A stretch of DNA of 64,000 nucleotides from Acinetobacter populi. Lineage in GTDB: Bacteria > Pseudomonadota > Gammaproteobacteria > Pseudomonadales > Moraxellaceae. The notes below the pieces were generated by a model that made no database searches, was not told the origin of the DNA, and worked only from the letters and a program-made list of their open reading frames with translations. A program made the position numbers and the translations under genes. Location of the stretch: contig NZ_NEXX01000001.1 of the NCBI RefSeq assembly GCF_002174125.1, positions 1,099,160-1,163,159 of the forward strand, read 5' to 3'. Below, piece by piece: positions 45,335 to 55,700 of the stretch (position 1 is its first letter; the number at the start of each line of letters is the position of its first letter).

Positions 45335-46027
45335 ATGAACCAATTATTAAAACCAATGCCAACCATGTCTAGCCGTGAAATTGCAGACCTGACAGACAAA
45401 GAACATAAAAACGTGAAACGTGACTGTGAAACCATGTTCAATGAACTCAGATTAGATATGCTCAATTTTGAGCGTATCTATCTGGATAGTATGAACCGCC
45501 CACAAGTGGAATATGCCCTACCTAAAGACCTAGTGGAAACCTTGATTACAGGTTACAGCATCAAGTTACGTTATCAGGTAATACAGCGATTGCATGAATT
45601 GGAAAGCAAACTGCAACCTAAACCATTATTACCAGAAGATTTACCCAGTGCATTACGTGCTTTGGCAGATACCCATGAGCAACTGCAACAAGTGCAATTT
45701 GAACGTGATATTGCTGTAAAAACCAAAGCCCATATAGGTGATAAAAAGACTGCAACCGCAATGGCAACGGCAAGCCATGCCGTGCGAGAGAATCAACGAT
45801 TAAAAGACCAGATCGGGCAAAGTCGCAGTAATGCCACTATCCGATCAGTTGAAAACATGACTGATAAATCCTACCAGTGGCGACCATTACGAGCATGGTG
45901 TAAATCGTACGATGTAGAACCCTTAAAAGTACATGATGACCTTTACGGTACAGTGAAGTCTTACCCGGCACAGGCATGGAAAGACGTTTATAACGTGGAT
46001 TTATCCGCATTGTTTGGGAGTATTTAA
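45335..46027 (+). CDS. Rha-family phage regulatory protein
   Basis: 230 residues. MSSREIADLTDKEHKNVKRD and the following YLDSMNRPQVEYALPKDLVE and ETLITGYSIKLRYQVIQRLHELE blocks are the Rha/pRha domain (about residues 10-95). A glutamine-rich helix and a C-terminal domain (KSYQWRPLRAWCKSYDV) follow. Rha proteins act as phage regulators. GAGGG precedes the start. Second antirepressor-type gene in this operon. Confidence 0.88.
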   Translation: MNQLLKPMPTMSSREIADLTDKEHKNVKRDCETMFNELRLDMLNFERIYLDSMNRPQVEYALPKDLVETLITGYSIKLRYQVIQRLHELESKLQPKPLLPEDLPSALRALADTHEQLQQVQFERDIAVKTKAHIGDKKTATAMATASHAVRENQRLKDQIGQSRSNATIRSVENMTDKSYQWRPLRAWCKSYDVEPLKVHDDLYGTVKSYPAQAWKDVYNVDLSALFGSI

Positions 46028-46028
46028 C

Positions 46029-46340
46029 ATGACCGAACAATACAACTATGTGGTAGCCGAGCTACGCCCATGCACAGATCAAGATGAATATACCGATATT
46101 GTTATCAACAATGAGTCTTACATCATCCATCGTTTAGATGCTTGCAAGGATTTAGATACAGCAATGTACACCGCTATCGACATCGAGCGTACACAGCCCA
46201 GTCATGCACACATCACCCTACACCATGAAAGCCTATTAAAGCTACTCAATGGCATTAATGGCGACCATGAGCCACAGCCACAACGAGAAGTATTTAAGTT
46301 ACTGGCACTGGCCAAAGCACAGGGAGTAGATCATGAATAA
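46029..46340 (+). CDS. Unknown small acidic protein
   Basis: 103 residues, acidic, starting MTEQYNYVVAELRPCTDQDE one base after the rha stop. No recognised domain. It overlaps the next gene by eight bases. Part of the operon. Confidence 0.7.
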   Translation: MTEQYNYVVAELRPCTDQDEYTDIVINNESYIIHRLDACKDLDTAMYTAIDIERTQPSHAHITLHHESLLKLLNGINGDHEPQPQREVFKLLALAKAQGVDHE

Positions 46341-46692
46341 AGAAATACTTTTGATTATAAAAAACCTGATTTTACTTATTTTTATCTGGTTAATTGCAGT
46401 TTTAATCGTTGCATCGTGCAGCAATGAAAGTTATGCTAGTACCGTTCACCCACATGGTGAATTAGCCTTGGTCGGCTATAACTTACAAGGCGCACAGTCC
46501 GCTTATCGGGCTTTTTTTGTGCGTATCATCTCTATGCGTTCGCATGTTATGGCGAAGCTGGAGAGGGACACGTTTACGTGTGCTGGTAACCTTGTAGACC
46601 AGTCGACCAACCCTTTTCAGCTTTGCCACCTAAATTACTTGGTCGTAATTGGTAAAGCTCCCAAACTACAAGGAGCGCATACTCATGCCTAA
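46333..46692 (+). CDS. Ash/Icd-like phage protein, doubtful as a protein gene
   Basis: 119 residues. The N terminus is a membrane or signal segment (LLIIKNLILLIFIWLIAVLIVASC); the rest (YRAFFVRIISMRSHVMAKLE and FTCAGNLVDQSTNPFQ) resembles the Ash/Icd-like family found in P4- and P1-type elements. The DNA from 46491 to 46602 forms strong hairpins, one followed by seven T, so much of this reading frame may be a structured RNA. It overlaps the next gene by eight bases. Confidence 0.55.
   Translation: MNKEILLIIKNLILLIFIWLIAVLIVASCSNESYASTVHPHGELALVGYNLQGAQSAYRAFFVRIISMRSHVMAKLERDTFTCAGNLVDQSTNPFQLCHLNYLVVIGKAPKLQGAHTHA
46491..46602 (+). ncRNA. Candidate structured RNA (C4/CI-like) with internal terminator
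   Basis: GTCCG-CTTAT-CGGGC (46497-46511) with seven T forms a rho-independent terminator, nested in CGCACA/TGTGCG arms. Further hairpins: ACACG-TTTA-CGTGT (46568-46581) and CTGGT/ACCAG (46583-46602). In P4 and P1 this position holds a short antisense RNA that controls immunity. Confidence 0.45.
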
Positions 46693-46981
46693 CCAATCTA
46701 TACACGCCATTCGTGCGACAGTTACTACTTACCGCAGCAATTCAGCCGTAGCATTTTTTGATACACCAAAGGATGCAACGCCACAAGACTGTAAGGAAAT
46801 CACAGCCAAACTTATTGATCAGGCACGATCAGTTATACAAGGCATTGATAAAGACAGCCCAGATACAGACTGGTTATTCATTCAACTGGAATTGATCGAC
46901 AGCTTACTTGCACAGGCATCTTGCTCAATTGACATGCTCGATATAGCCGAAGCCGTAGCAATGGCACAGGTGGAGGGCTAA
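46685..46981 (+). CDS. Unknown small operon protein
   Basis: 98 residues from MPNQSIHAIRATVTTYRSN, with AGGAG upstream. Helical, with KLIDQARSVIQGIDKDSPDT and QLELIDSLLAQASCSIDMLD. No recognised domain. Upstream in-frame extension lies inside the preceding gene and is rejected. Confidence 0.72.
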   Translation: MPNQSIHAIRATVTTYRSNSAVAFFDTPKDATPQDCKEITAKLIDQARSVIQGIDKDSPDTDWLFIQLELIDSLLAQASCSIDMLDIAEAVAMAQVEG

Positions 46982-46984
46982 GTC

Positions 46985-47275
46985 ATGGATAAGTCAAATC
47001 AAAACCCTAAACCATACAATCCAGAGCTTGCCATTACCAGCAACTTCTATGTCCCTCATGCCGAAGCCAATCATCTTAATGCACAGGATGTTATTTATAA
47101 CCTTGTGACCAGTGCTAAAAACATCTCTATTGCTTCATGGAATTGTTTTGATGATGGTGAAACTTTAAATATTAATCACAAGATCGTTGCCGAGCTTATT
47201 TTTGAAATTCAAACCAAATTAGAAATGATTGAGAAGCTACTCCCTATGGCATTTAAAGATGATGTGGAGGGTTAA
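46985..47275 (+). CDS. Unknown small operon protein
   Basis: 96 residues, acidic, with AQDVIYNLVTSAKNISIASW and AELIFEIQTKLEMIEKLLPM helices. No recognised family. Starts three bases after the previous stop. Confidence 0.7.
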   Translation: MDKSNQNPKPYNPELAITSNFYVPHAEANHLNAQDVIYNLVTSAKNISIASWNCFDDGETLNINHKIVAELIFEIQTKLEMIEKLLPMAFKDDVEG

Positions 47276-47278
47276 GTC

Positions 47279-47650
47279 ATGACAACAATTAATCATAACA
47301 CTGACCAAGAATATTCAGCTAAAGCAATGTTGGCAGAAGCAGAGGCATGGCTCAATGCAGCCATGTTAAATAAGGGCTATTGCCATTATTTTGCCGTTGT
47401 TACGGCGGATGACAGCTCCCCTATTGGCTATCACCCATCAACAGAAAGCGAGTATTTTTATACCCTTGAGGAAGCATCGGCACATCAAGCAGCTTTAAGA
47501 CAAGCCAACCCCAAAAGGGATTATTTACTGATTAGTGGTTCGGTCACTTCTCATTATCTTAAAAATGCACCTCATACAAAATGGGTGCAACAACATCAAG
47601 CACGATTACAAAAACTACAAGGGGCAGCCAATGAAATACAGCACCCCTAG
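47279..47650 (+). CDS. Unknown small operon protein
   Basis: 123 residues. Starts three bases after the previous gene and overlaps the zinc-finger gene by 20 bases. The middle HYFAVVTADDSSPIGYHPST is followed by a helix; no known domain. Confidence 0.7.
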   Translation: MTTINHNTDQEYSAKAMLAEAEAWLNAAMLNKGYCHYFAVVTADDSSPIGYHPSTESEYFYTLEEASAHQAALRQANPKRDYLLISGSVTSHYLKNAPHTKWVQQHQARLQKLQGAANEIQHP

Positions 47651-47942
47651 ACCTCCCCACTTAAACAATGGCAAGGGCTTAAATAAAGCCCTATTGCCAG
47701 ACGTGCGAGAGTATTTGATAGCCCAAGGCATTGAACCCAAAGGGCGCACGCTATGGATTAAAGTCGTGTGTCCATTCCATGATGATAAAGCCCCTAGCCT
47801 AAGCATAAACACCCAAAAGGGTTGTTTTAAATGCTTTGCTTGTGAAGCCAAAGGCGGTGACATTATCGCCTTTCATATGCAGTTAAAAGGCATTGGTTTT
47901 GTAGAAGCCTGTAAGCAGCTTGGGGCATGGGAGGAATCATAA
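47631..47942 (+). CDS. CHC2-type zinc-finger protein (primase zinc domain)
   Basis: 103 residues. Zinc ligands Cys and His in VVCPFHDDKAPS and two Cys in CFKCFACEAKGGDIIAFH form the CHC2 primase motif. DnaG-type primases use it to read template; here it is a separate polypeptide next to the Toprim/helicase gene (47943). The start 47631 removes an upstream extension within the preceding gene. Stop and next ATG adjoin directly. Confidence 0.9.
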   Translation: MKYSTPRPPHLNNGKGLNKALLPDVREYLIAQGIEPKGRTLWIKVVCPFHDDKAPSLSINTQKGCFKCFACEAKGGDIIAFHMQLKGIGFVEACKQLGAWEES

Positions 47943-50741
47943 ATGAATAGTAAAGTCGATATGTTTACTGGGCTTGATGATATACAGCAGCAGGCCGATC
48001 AATTTGCCCGGGGTTGGGTTGATAACGAGAACCAAAAGACAGGCAAAGGCTATATTTATGAATCAACCTTTGCTTATAGCGATGAACAAGGCCAGCCGAT
48101 CTACTGGAAAGTCCGGGCAAAGGATTACAGCACAGGTGATAAGTTTATCCGGGCATTTTCCAGTGGTGAGCATGGTTTTAGGTATGGCGAACCTGACTAC
48201 AGAGCCTTGTACCCACAAGGCAAAGGTAAAAAACCATTGTATGCACTTGGTCGCATTTCAAATGCTACCCATGATGATGTGATTTATATCGTAGAGGGTG
48301 AACAGAAAGCCGATTATCTCAACAGCTTGGGTTTATATGCGACAACATGCGGAGGCAGTAAAAATGCCAGTACAGCGCATTTAGAACCATTAAAACACTA
48401 CCCTATTGTGGTATGGCCGGATAATGATGTCCCCGGGCAAAAATTCCTTGAGGACATTGCTGACCTGTTATTGAAGATCGGTTGTAGCGTGCGTCATGTG
48501 GTACTGGATAATCTGGAACTGCCTGTAAAAGGTGATGTGATGGACTGGGTACAGGCTAAAAACGAGAAAGGCTTGCATACCACACCAGATGATATACAAG
48601 CCCTTGAAACCGTGCCTTATACAGTATCACAGTCCAAGACAGAATCAAGCCCACACCATGCAAATAATGCGATTCCCAAAGGGCATTTAGCCGAACCCAT
48701 GCAATTTGATAACGGCACGTTTGAGATATTACCTACTGGCGTGTGGTACACCAAAAAGAATAAGGGTGGTGATGAACGAACCACGTTTATCTCCAGCCCC
48801 GTGCTGGTATTGGCAAAGACCCGGGACGATAGCTCAAACGGTTGGGGACGATTATTACAATGGAATGATGATGCAGGCATTCCCCATACTTGGGCGATTT
48901 CTATGCAGCATTTCCAAACTGACGGCGCAGAGCTACGCAAGGCATTGGCAGATCAAGGCGTTACCATTGCCGTAAGTGGTTTTGAACGCACGTTATTCCA
49001 GACCTACCTTGCAAGCTACCCGATTGATCAATTTGCCTTATGTGTAGATCGTGTTGGCTGGCATGGTAATCAGTATGTATTACCGTGCGAAGTCATCGGA
49101 CAGAATGCTAATCATGAAATCGTGGTTTATCAGTCTAATAACAGTGCAATCAATAAGTATCTGACACAAGGGACATTGCAGGACTGGCAACGATGTATTG
49201 CTAAACGTGCAGAACAGCATAATTTCCTTGTACTGGCATTATGCACTGCCTTTGCCGGGCAACTACTTGAACCTTTAAATCAGCAAGGTACAGGCTTTCA
49301 CTTTAAGGGTAAATCCAGTAAAGGCAAAAGTACCGCCGTGTTTCTGGCCTGTACCGTATGGGGCAATCCAGAAAGCTATCACCACACATGGCGTAATACC
49401 AGCAATGCACTGGAACAAACTGCCTTTATGCACAATGATGGTTTACTGGTACTGGACGAGATAGGCGAAGTCCCTAATGCCAAAGAACTAGGCAATATCA
49501 TCTATATGCTGATCAATGGCAGTGGTAAAGGCCGTATGAGCAAATCTCTCAATTTAAGGGATACCAGCCGATGGCGTTTAGTTTTCCTCTCCAGTGGGGA
49601 AAAGACCTTATCCGAACTGATGGGCGAAGCCGGGCAAAAATCCAAACTGGGGCAGGAAATCCGTTTAATCAATATTGATATAGATCAATCAGAATACGGT
49701 ATTTTTGACAGTATTAATTTTGCTGATGATGCTGCCAAACAAGCCATATTGCTTAATAGCGATATAAAGCGATTTTACGGCACAGCAGGCAAAGCATGGC
49801 TTGACTACCTGACACAGGACAAAGATAGCAATACAGCCCACGCCAAGGCCTTGATTGATCAATACAGTAAGGCATTAACCGCAAACCATACTCAAGGGCA
49901 TATCGTGCGAGTGGCCAATTACTTTGCACTGGTGGCAGCAGCGGGTGAAATGGCTACACAAGCAGGCATTACCACATGGCACCGAGGTACAGCCTTTAAT
50001 GCAGTGCAGGCGGTATTTAATCATTGGCTAAGTAGCTTTGAACAGGTGGGCGATTATGAAGATCGGGAAATACTGGCACACGTTAAGGCATTTTTTGCCA
50101 TGCACGGCAGTAGTCGCTTTGAACACATCGAGCAGAACATTCTACGCAATGCAGCAGGCGATGATATTACCCCACGCATCCATAATCGTGTTGGTTACTG
50201 GAAACAGGATAAGGACGGTAAAAAGTACCTTGTCTATCCAGAACTGTTTAAATCGGAAATCTGCAAAGGTTTTGATCATAAACGGGTGGCCAAAGTATTA
50301 AAGGCGCATGATTGGCTTGATTGTGATGATAAGCGACTATCAAAGGTCGTTCGATTACCGAATCAAGGCTTGGAACGAATGATGATTTTTATTGATAGTG
50401 AAATAGCCAAATTCTCTATTGATGCAGATGATCAAAATAAAAGTGGTAACACTGGTAACAGCGGTAACAACCTTGCTACACAAGGCTTTGAGAATGTTAC
50501 CACTAATAAAACTAAAGTGGTAACAAGTGAAAAAGCGGTAACAAATGCAGAAAGTGACTGTTACCGCTTTAATGACTGTTACCAGTTACCAAATCAAAGC
50601 GGTAACAATGTGGAAGCTATACAGGACAAGCCTGTTACCAGTGTTACCGCTGTTACCACTTCTAAATCCCCCACCCCAGCAAAAAGTAAGTTAAAGACCA
50701 ATGATGATACTGATAATCCGCAAGGAGAATTTGCATTATGA
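47943..50741 (+). CDS. Toprim plus DUF927 primase-helicase of the element
   Basis: 932 residues. A Toprim-like region near the N terminus has VEGEQKADYL (Glu118) and WPDNDVPGQ (Asp160, Asp162); the DUF927 ATPase region has Walker A GKSSKGKST (about residue 455) and Walker B LLVLDEIGEV (about 500). It is the probable replication protein, acting with the CHC2 protein. The last 100 residues are low-complexity Gly/Asn/Thr/Val (SGNTGNSGNN, SVTAVTT), coded by a GGTAAC/GTTACC array (50446-50658) that may be the origin. Confidence 0.9.
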   Translation: MNSKVDMFTGLDDIQQQADQFARGWVDNENQKTGKGYIYESTFAYSDEQGQPIYWKVRAKDYSTGDKFIRAFSSGEHGFRYGEPDYRALYPQGKGKKPLYALGRISNATHDDVIYIVEGEQKADYLNSLGLYATTCGGSKNASTAHLEPLKHYPIVVWPDNDVPGQKFLEDIADLLLKIGCSVRHVVLDNLELPVKGDVMDWVQAKNEKGLHTTPDDIQALETVPYTVSQSKTESSPHHANNAIPKGHLAEPMQFDNGTFEILPTGVWYTKKNKGGDERTTFISSPVLVLAKTRDDSSNGWGRLLQWNDDAGIPHTWAISMQHFQTDGAELRKALADQGVTIAVSGFERTLFQTYLASYPIDQFALCVDRVGWHGNQYVLPCEVIGQNANHEIVVYQSNNSAINKYLTQGTLQDWQRCIAKRAEQHNFLVLALCTAFAGQLLEPLNQQGTGFHFKGKSSKGKSTAVFLACTVWGNPESYHHTWRNTSNALEQTAFMHNDGLLVLDEIGEVPNAKELGNIIYMLINGSGKGRMSKSLNLRDTSRWRLVFLSSGEKTLSELMGEAGQKSKLGQEIRLINIDIDQSEYGIFDSINFADDAAKQAILLNSDIKRFYGTAGKAWLDYLTQDKDSNTAHAKALIDQYSKALTANHTQGHIVRVANYFALVAAAGEMATQAGITTWHRGTAFNAVQAVFNHWLSSFEQVGDYEDREILAHVKAFFAMHGSSRFEHIEQNILRNAAGDDITPRIHNRVGYWKQDKDGKKYLVYPELFKSEICKGFDHKRVAKVLKAHDWLDCDDKRLSKVVRLPNQGLERMMIFIDSEIAKFSIDADDQNKSGNTGNSGNNLATQGFENVTTNKTKVVTSEKAVTNAESDCYRFNDCYQLPNQSGNNVEAIQDKPVTSVTAVTTSKSPTPAKSKLKTNDDTDNPQGEFAL
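50446..50658. repeat. 13 GGTAAC/GTTACC hexamers, candidate origin iterons
   Basis: Start positions are 50446, 50455, 50464, 50497, 50520, 50538, 50561, 50579, 50586, 50602, 50635, 50644 and 50653. The first three are GGTAAC at nine-base steps; the last three are GTTACC at nine-base steps, so the array is roughly mirror-symmetric. The region is inside the primase-helicase gene. Confidence 0.8.
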
Positions 50742-51229
50742 ACGATCCAAAACAACTTATCGAAATGGCACAGCAATATGGCGCACGATTAAAGCGGATG
50801 GATGACCAGCAAATTAAAGTAACCAATGGTCAGCATCTACCACCTGAATTGATCGAGCAATTGAGGGCTAATAAAACAGCCTTGCTTAAATATCTGGAGC
50901 AATCATTTTTTGATGCAGCTTTACAACGTGCCTACCATGGTTATTTTTGGCTACTGGAACAAAAACAGCAGCAATGTAGATACAACAGACAACCATTGTC
51001 TGATGCTCATGTCAGCGTGCAGGAATGGCGACAATCTATAGCGGATGTTATTGGGCTAAATCCGTGCGAAGTCCAAACCATTGAGAACCTACTCATCAAT
51101 AGCAGACACTTTCGTTATTACTGGAATGACCAGTACATCATGAGCATTGCCGAGTATGCCAATGATGATGACTACCATACGATTTACGAATATATCCATG
51201 CACCCAGCCGGGCATATTTAGCGAGTTGA
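50738..51229 (+). CDS. Unknown protein at the operon end
   Basis: 163 residues, overlapping the primase gene by four bases (ATGA). The first 55 residues (LIEMAQQYGARLKRMDDQQI then LPPELIEQLRANKTALLKYL) resemble a TubC_N-type docking region; the rest is unassigned. Possibly the last gene of the alpA operon. Confidence 0.72.
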   Translation: MNDPKQLIEMAQQYGARLKRMDDQQIKVTNGQHLPPELIEQLRANKTALLKYLEQSFFDAALQRAYHGYFWLLEQKQQQCRYNRQPLSDAHVSVQEWRQSIADVIGLNPCEVQTIENLLINSRHFRYYWNDQYIMSIAEYANDDDYHTIYEYIHAPSRAYLAS

Positions 51230-52029
51230 AATCTAGTTTTCTCTAGTACCAATACTAACATTTACTAACAGCCCCTCTCATTGATTGGGGCTTTATTTAC
51301 CTTGACAGCCCTTACTTTAAATTAGGTATAAAACCATTGCCAAACGTATATGCAGCAATAGTTTTTATAGTTTTGCTGTAATCTATATTTATCAAGGTAC
51401 ATCAAGGAAGAAATAGTTTTGTAACCAATCTATCCAAGTACATCCAAGTAAATTTATTTTGTTTTACCGCTATTTCTTTAAAATATTGATATATGCCAAT
51501 AGCTGCAATGGTTATAGCCTTTTTATATTTTTCAATCCGTATAGCTACGTAAAACAAAACCGCTATTCCTGCATGGCCATAATCACCATGCAGACCTTTA
51601 CGTCATTTTTGACGAAAAGCTACCATCACGGTTTTAGTGATACTTGAACAAATAGTACATGCACCAAATCATTTATTTATACCGCATTAAATTTTGTCAG
51701 AAAGTCACAATTTAATAAATTAAAACAGAGGCTTAATTCAACTATGGTGGAAATCACTACGGTTGCTAAATATTTTACTTTTTTTGTCTTACGCTGTGCC
51801 ATGTGAAAAACCCTCCAAATCTATACAGCCCAATGACTTTGGTTAGATATTGATTATTGGTTTTGTAAGACTACGTAAGACAAAATAGGCAAAGGTTTTG
51901 TAACCATTTCATCAAGGTACATCAAGGAAGAATGGCGAAAATGTGAAAGCACAGTACATAAATGGGTGCTGAAAACCTTATAAAACCTATGGTTGCACAA
52001 GCCATTTATTTACACCGTGTAGCCCCTTT
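51230..52029. other. 800-base non-coding region with two 22-base direct repeats
   Basis: ATCAAGGTACATCAAGGAAGAA is found at 51391-51412 and again at 51911-51932, each close to a TTTTGTAACCA stretch (51417-51427, 51896-51906). A related pair, CCAAGTACATCCAAGTA, lies at 51434-51450. No convincing gene; possible iterons or partition-like site. Confidence 0.55.
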
Positions 52030-52233
52030 TTATAGGAGTGCAAGTGCGTTATTCACTTCATTAATCATAACTTGCCATTCACTATCAAGTTGTTTACTCC
52101 ATTCGATAAGATCAGACATAAATTGATCCTCATCAAACAAAGGGAAATCCAAATCTAAATTCATCTCGATTAATTCCATATATTCACATCTTTTATAGGA
52201 CGGGAAATTGATTTTAATTTCAAGTTTTTTCAA
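52030..52233 (-). CDS. Small acidic protein, possible
   Basis: 67 residues, MKKLEIKINFPSYKRCEYME onward, acidic with many Leu. No recognised family and no close gene on its strand. It has a CCTATAAAAG-type upstream region but no clear ribosome site. Real gene status is uncertain. Confidence 0.4.
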   Translation of the reverse strand: MKKLEIKINFPSYKRCEYMELIEMNLDLDFPLFDEDQFMSDLIEWSKQLDSEWQVMINEVNNALALL

Positions 52234-52737
52234 GTTTAGATGTCAAGTTTTGTCAGGTTCTAACGTGTTCAAAAAGTCTAAACCTTGCTACCTCTATTTA
52301 CAAAATACTTGATGGAATGACATATGCCACCAATACAATAAAAGGCGTGGGCGTGCGAGGCATAGCGATAACTACACAAAAAATGTAGTCCAAACAATAC
52401 AAGGCGTGCGAGGGAGAATAAAAAAGTAGTATTTCTAGCCTGTGAAAAAAATCAAAACATGGGTAATCTTGGGGTAGTTTGATCATTACCTTGATTTGAG
52501 GAGATGATACCTCTTACTTCCTAATCTGATCCAATCTTGTTGTTTAAATTTCCAATCAAATACTAAGTTTTACTAAGTAATATTCTTAAATTTTTATGAT
52601 AATAAATTCGTGAAAATATTTTGTAATATATTGTTTTTAAATGATATTTATAAGATAAATTAGTTTTTTAAAATGTGATTTAATGATAAAATTAGAACAT
52701 ATTTTAATCATGTTTTTTATAAAATGGGACGAATAAC
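52234..52737. other. AT-rich non-coding region before the tape-measure gene
   Basis: About 500 bases. GGCGTGCGAGG occurs at about 52349 and 52402. The last 200 bases are very AT-rich and probably hold the promoter of the tape-measure gene. No gene seen. Confidence 0.4.
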
Positions 52738-55700
52738 ATGGCAGAAGCAAAAAGTCGATTAGTAATAGAAATCAGCACCGAATATGCCAAGCGTAATGCA
52801 GAGCAATTTGCAGAATCTTTAAAACGTATGCAGGAACAAGGCGAAAAAGCTGGCAAGCAAGTAACCGATGTAGGTAATAAATCTAAAAGTGCAAGTACTG
52901 GTATAAAAAGCCTTGGATCCACTACCGAAACAACAGCAGACCAAATTTTAAAGATGCGGCAAGAAGCTTTAGAATTTGCCAGAAATAATAGTTTGGATGC
53001 AAGAATTAGAGGAACTACAACTAATTTAGAAAAGTTTAGCTCAAACTTTAATTTAGCAAAAATCGCTGTGGCTGGATTGGGTGGTGCACTTGCCGGGTTA
53101 TCATTGAATAGCGTCATGAATTTTGCAGATCAATTAATTACCAAGGGTAATGAGATTGAAAAGTTTGCAAAATTATCAAATTCAAGTATCCAACAATTTC
53201 AATATTATGCGGCTGGTGCAAATACTGCCGGCATTAGCATGGAAAAGTTTGCTGACCAGATGAAGGACGTACAAGATCGTATCGGGGACTTTGTCAGTAC
53301 GGGTGGCGGACCATTAAAAGACTTTTTTGATGTTATTGCCCCACAGGTTGGCGTGACCATTGAGCAGTTTAGAAAACTAAGTGGTCCCGAAGCATTACAG
53401 CTTTATGTGGATAGCTTACAAAAAGCCAATGCCGACCAAAATGACTTTAAATTTTACATGGAAGCAATCGTTAGTGATTCTTCACTACTATTACCTTTGC
53501 TGGAAAATGGCGGTGAGGGCTTTAAAAAATGGGGGGAAGAAGCTAAACGTGCCGGTGCGATTATGTCGGATGATATGGTCAAACAACTGGTAGAGGCTAA
53601 GGAGAATTTACAGGTTCTCGATCTACAGTGGCAAGGCTTTCAGGCGAATATGGTAAATGATGCATTTCCTATCCTCCAGTCCTTGCATGATAACTTTGAT
53701 ACGATTAAGGCTGCCGCAGTCGCTTTAGGTGTAGCAATTAGCACAAAATTAATAATCCAAATGGCGCAAACCACAGCAAGTTTTATTGCCGCCAATGCTC
53801 AAGCAATACGGTATCAGATGACCCTGGCAAGTATGGCAGGACAAGCCACTACAACCGCAGCGACTATGGGTGTATTACGTGGTGCATTAGCATTGGTTGG
53901 TGGTCCCGTAGGGTTGGGCTTATTAGCAGTTCAAGGTGTGGCGGCAGGTGCAGCATTTTATGCTATGAAGGAAGATAGTGATAATCTCACTGCATCACTG
54001 GGTAATCAAGATTCTACAATTCAGGAATTAGCAGCATCATATCTTAAACTTGATGCAGCCCAACAGCGTGTAGCCTTTAGAGAGGCGAAAGAGGATGTAG
54101 ACAAATATTCAGAGCAGCTTGAAAAGCTAACCCATCGTATGACCATGCACTGGAGAGAAAGTAATTTTGCAAGTGAAAGTGCAAGGAAGTTGGCCAAGGA
54201 TTTTTATGATGGAAAAATCGACTTAGATACTTATGTAAATGGGATGCAGACAGCAACCGGTGTGAGTAAAAGCCAACGTGAAGTTTTAGATGAACTCTCA
54301 ATTAAATATAATACTATTTCTGGAAATATAGATTTTGCTCAAAAAAGTATTGATGCAATGACAAATGCTCAAAATCTAAGTATTGGCTCCATATCATCAT
54401 TAACCCAAGAACTATTGAATCAAGCCAATGCATTTAACCAGTTGGCAGCACAAGGCAATGTAGCAGCTCAATCTGTAGCTGGTTATATGAGTTTAATTAA
54501 TGGCTTTACTGGGGCGGCTATAGCATCCCAAAGCTGGAAACCTAAGCCTACTGGAGTAGTGGTACCGCCAGCACCAGCCAAAGTGCCTAAGGGTAAATCC
54601 GGCCGATCCGGTGATAGCGAGGCAAAAAAAGCCAAACAAGATGCACAGCAAATTGAAGATGAAAAACTGAGAATCGAATATGAATATGCTGACAAAGCTA
54701 AACAGATTCGCATGGACCTACAGGCAGAAACATTGCGATTAGATAAATATGGCATGTCGCAATATATTAGCCTTGCTAGGCAAAATATTTTAGATGCACA
54801 GAAATTATATGATTTGAATTTGCAATATGAACTGTCTGAATACCAGTTAAATGAACAAGAAAAATTAACAGCCCAAAAGAAAATTAAAGAGGAAGAAATC
54901 AAGCTAAGTCGGGAGTATGACGAACAAGAAAAGGCTTTTAGATTAAGGGCATTAGAGGATCAATATAAATATGAAATTGATTTATTCAGAAAAACCCAAC
55001 AAGCGAAATGGATTGAGGCACAAAAGGCGGTGTATGGTAGGCAGCAAGTCGCATCGGACTATATTAGTCAACTCACAAACCCCAATCTTTATGCAAGCCA
55101 ACAGTTAGAGCGTCAAAAATTTGATGATATGGCTGGATTAAAATCTGATTACAGCAATGAGCGAACCAGTATTTTTGATCTTGGGCTTGATGAGGAAACG
55201 CAGCACCAACAATTGCTTGATGCTCAAAAGCGATATTTAGATGCTAAACAGGCAATGCAGGAAGAGTATGCTTTACGTGAGGAGGCATTACGGCAATCGC
55301 AGTTTAATGGTCAGCTTAGTGCTTATGGCACAATGTTTGGAAGTCTTAGCAGTATGTTGAAAGCATATGGAGATGATTCTAGTTCGATCTATCGGTCACT
55401 TTACTCGGCACAGCAGTCTTTCGCACTAGCTCAAGCTGGAATAAATGTTTATAAGGCCACATCAGATGCTTATGCAAATGAACCGGGTACAGTTTGGCAA
55501 AAAATGGGTGCGGCCGCTTTAGCAGCGGTTGAAAGTGGGACTTTTGTTTCATTAATCCAAGCAGCTACCCCTCAAGGATTCTCAACAGGTGGCCCAGTCA
55601 AAGGCCCCGGTACTACAACAAGCGATTCAATTCTCGCACTCTTATCTAATGAAGAGTATGTACTCAAAGCAAAGGCTGTAAAAGGTATTGGTATCGACAC

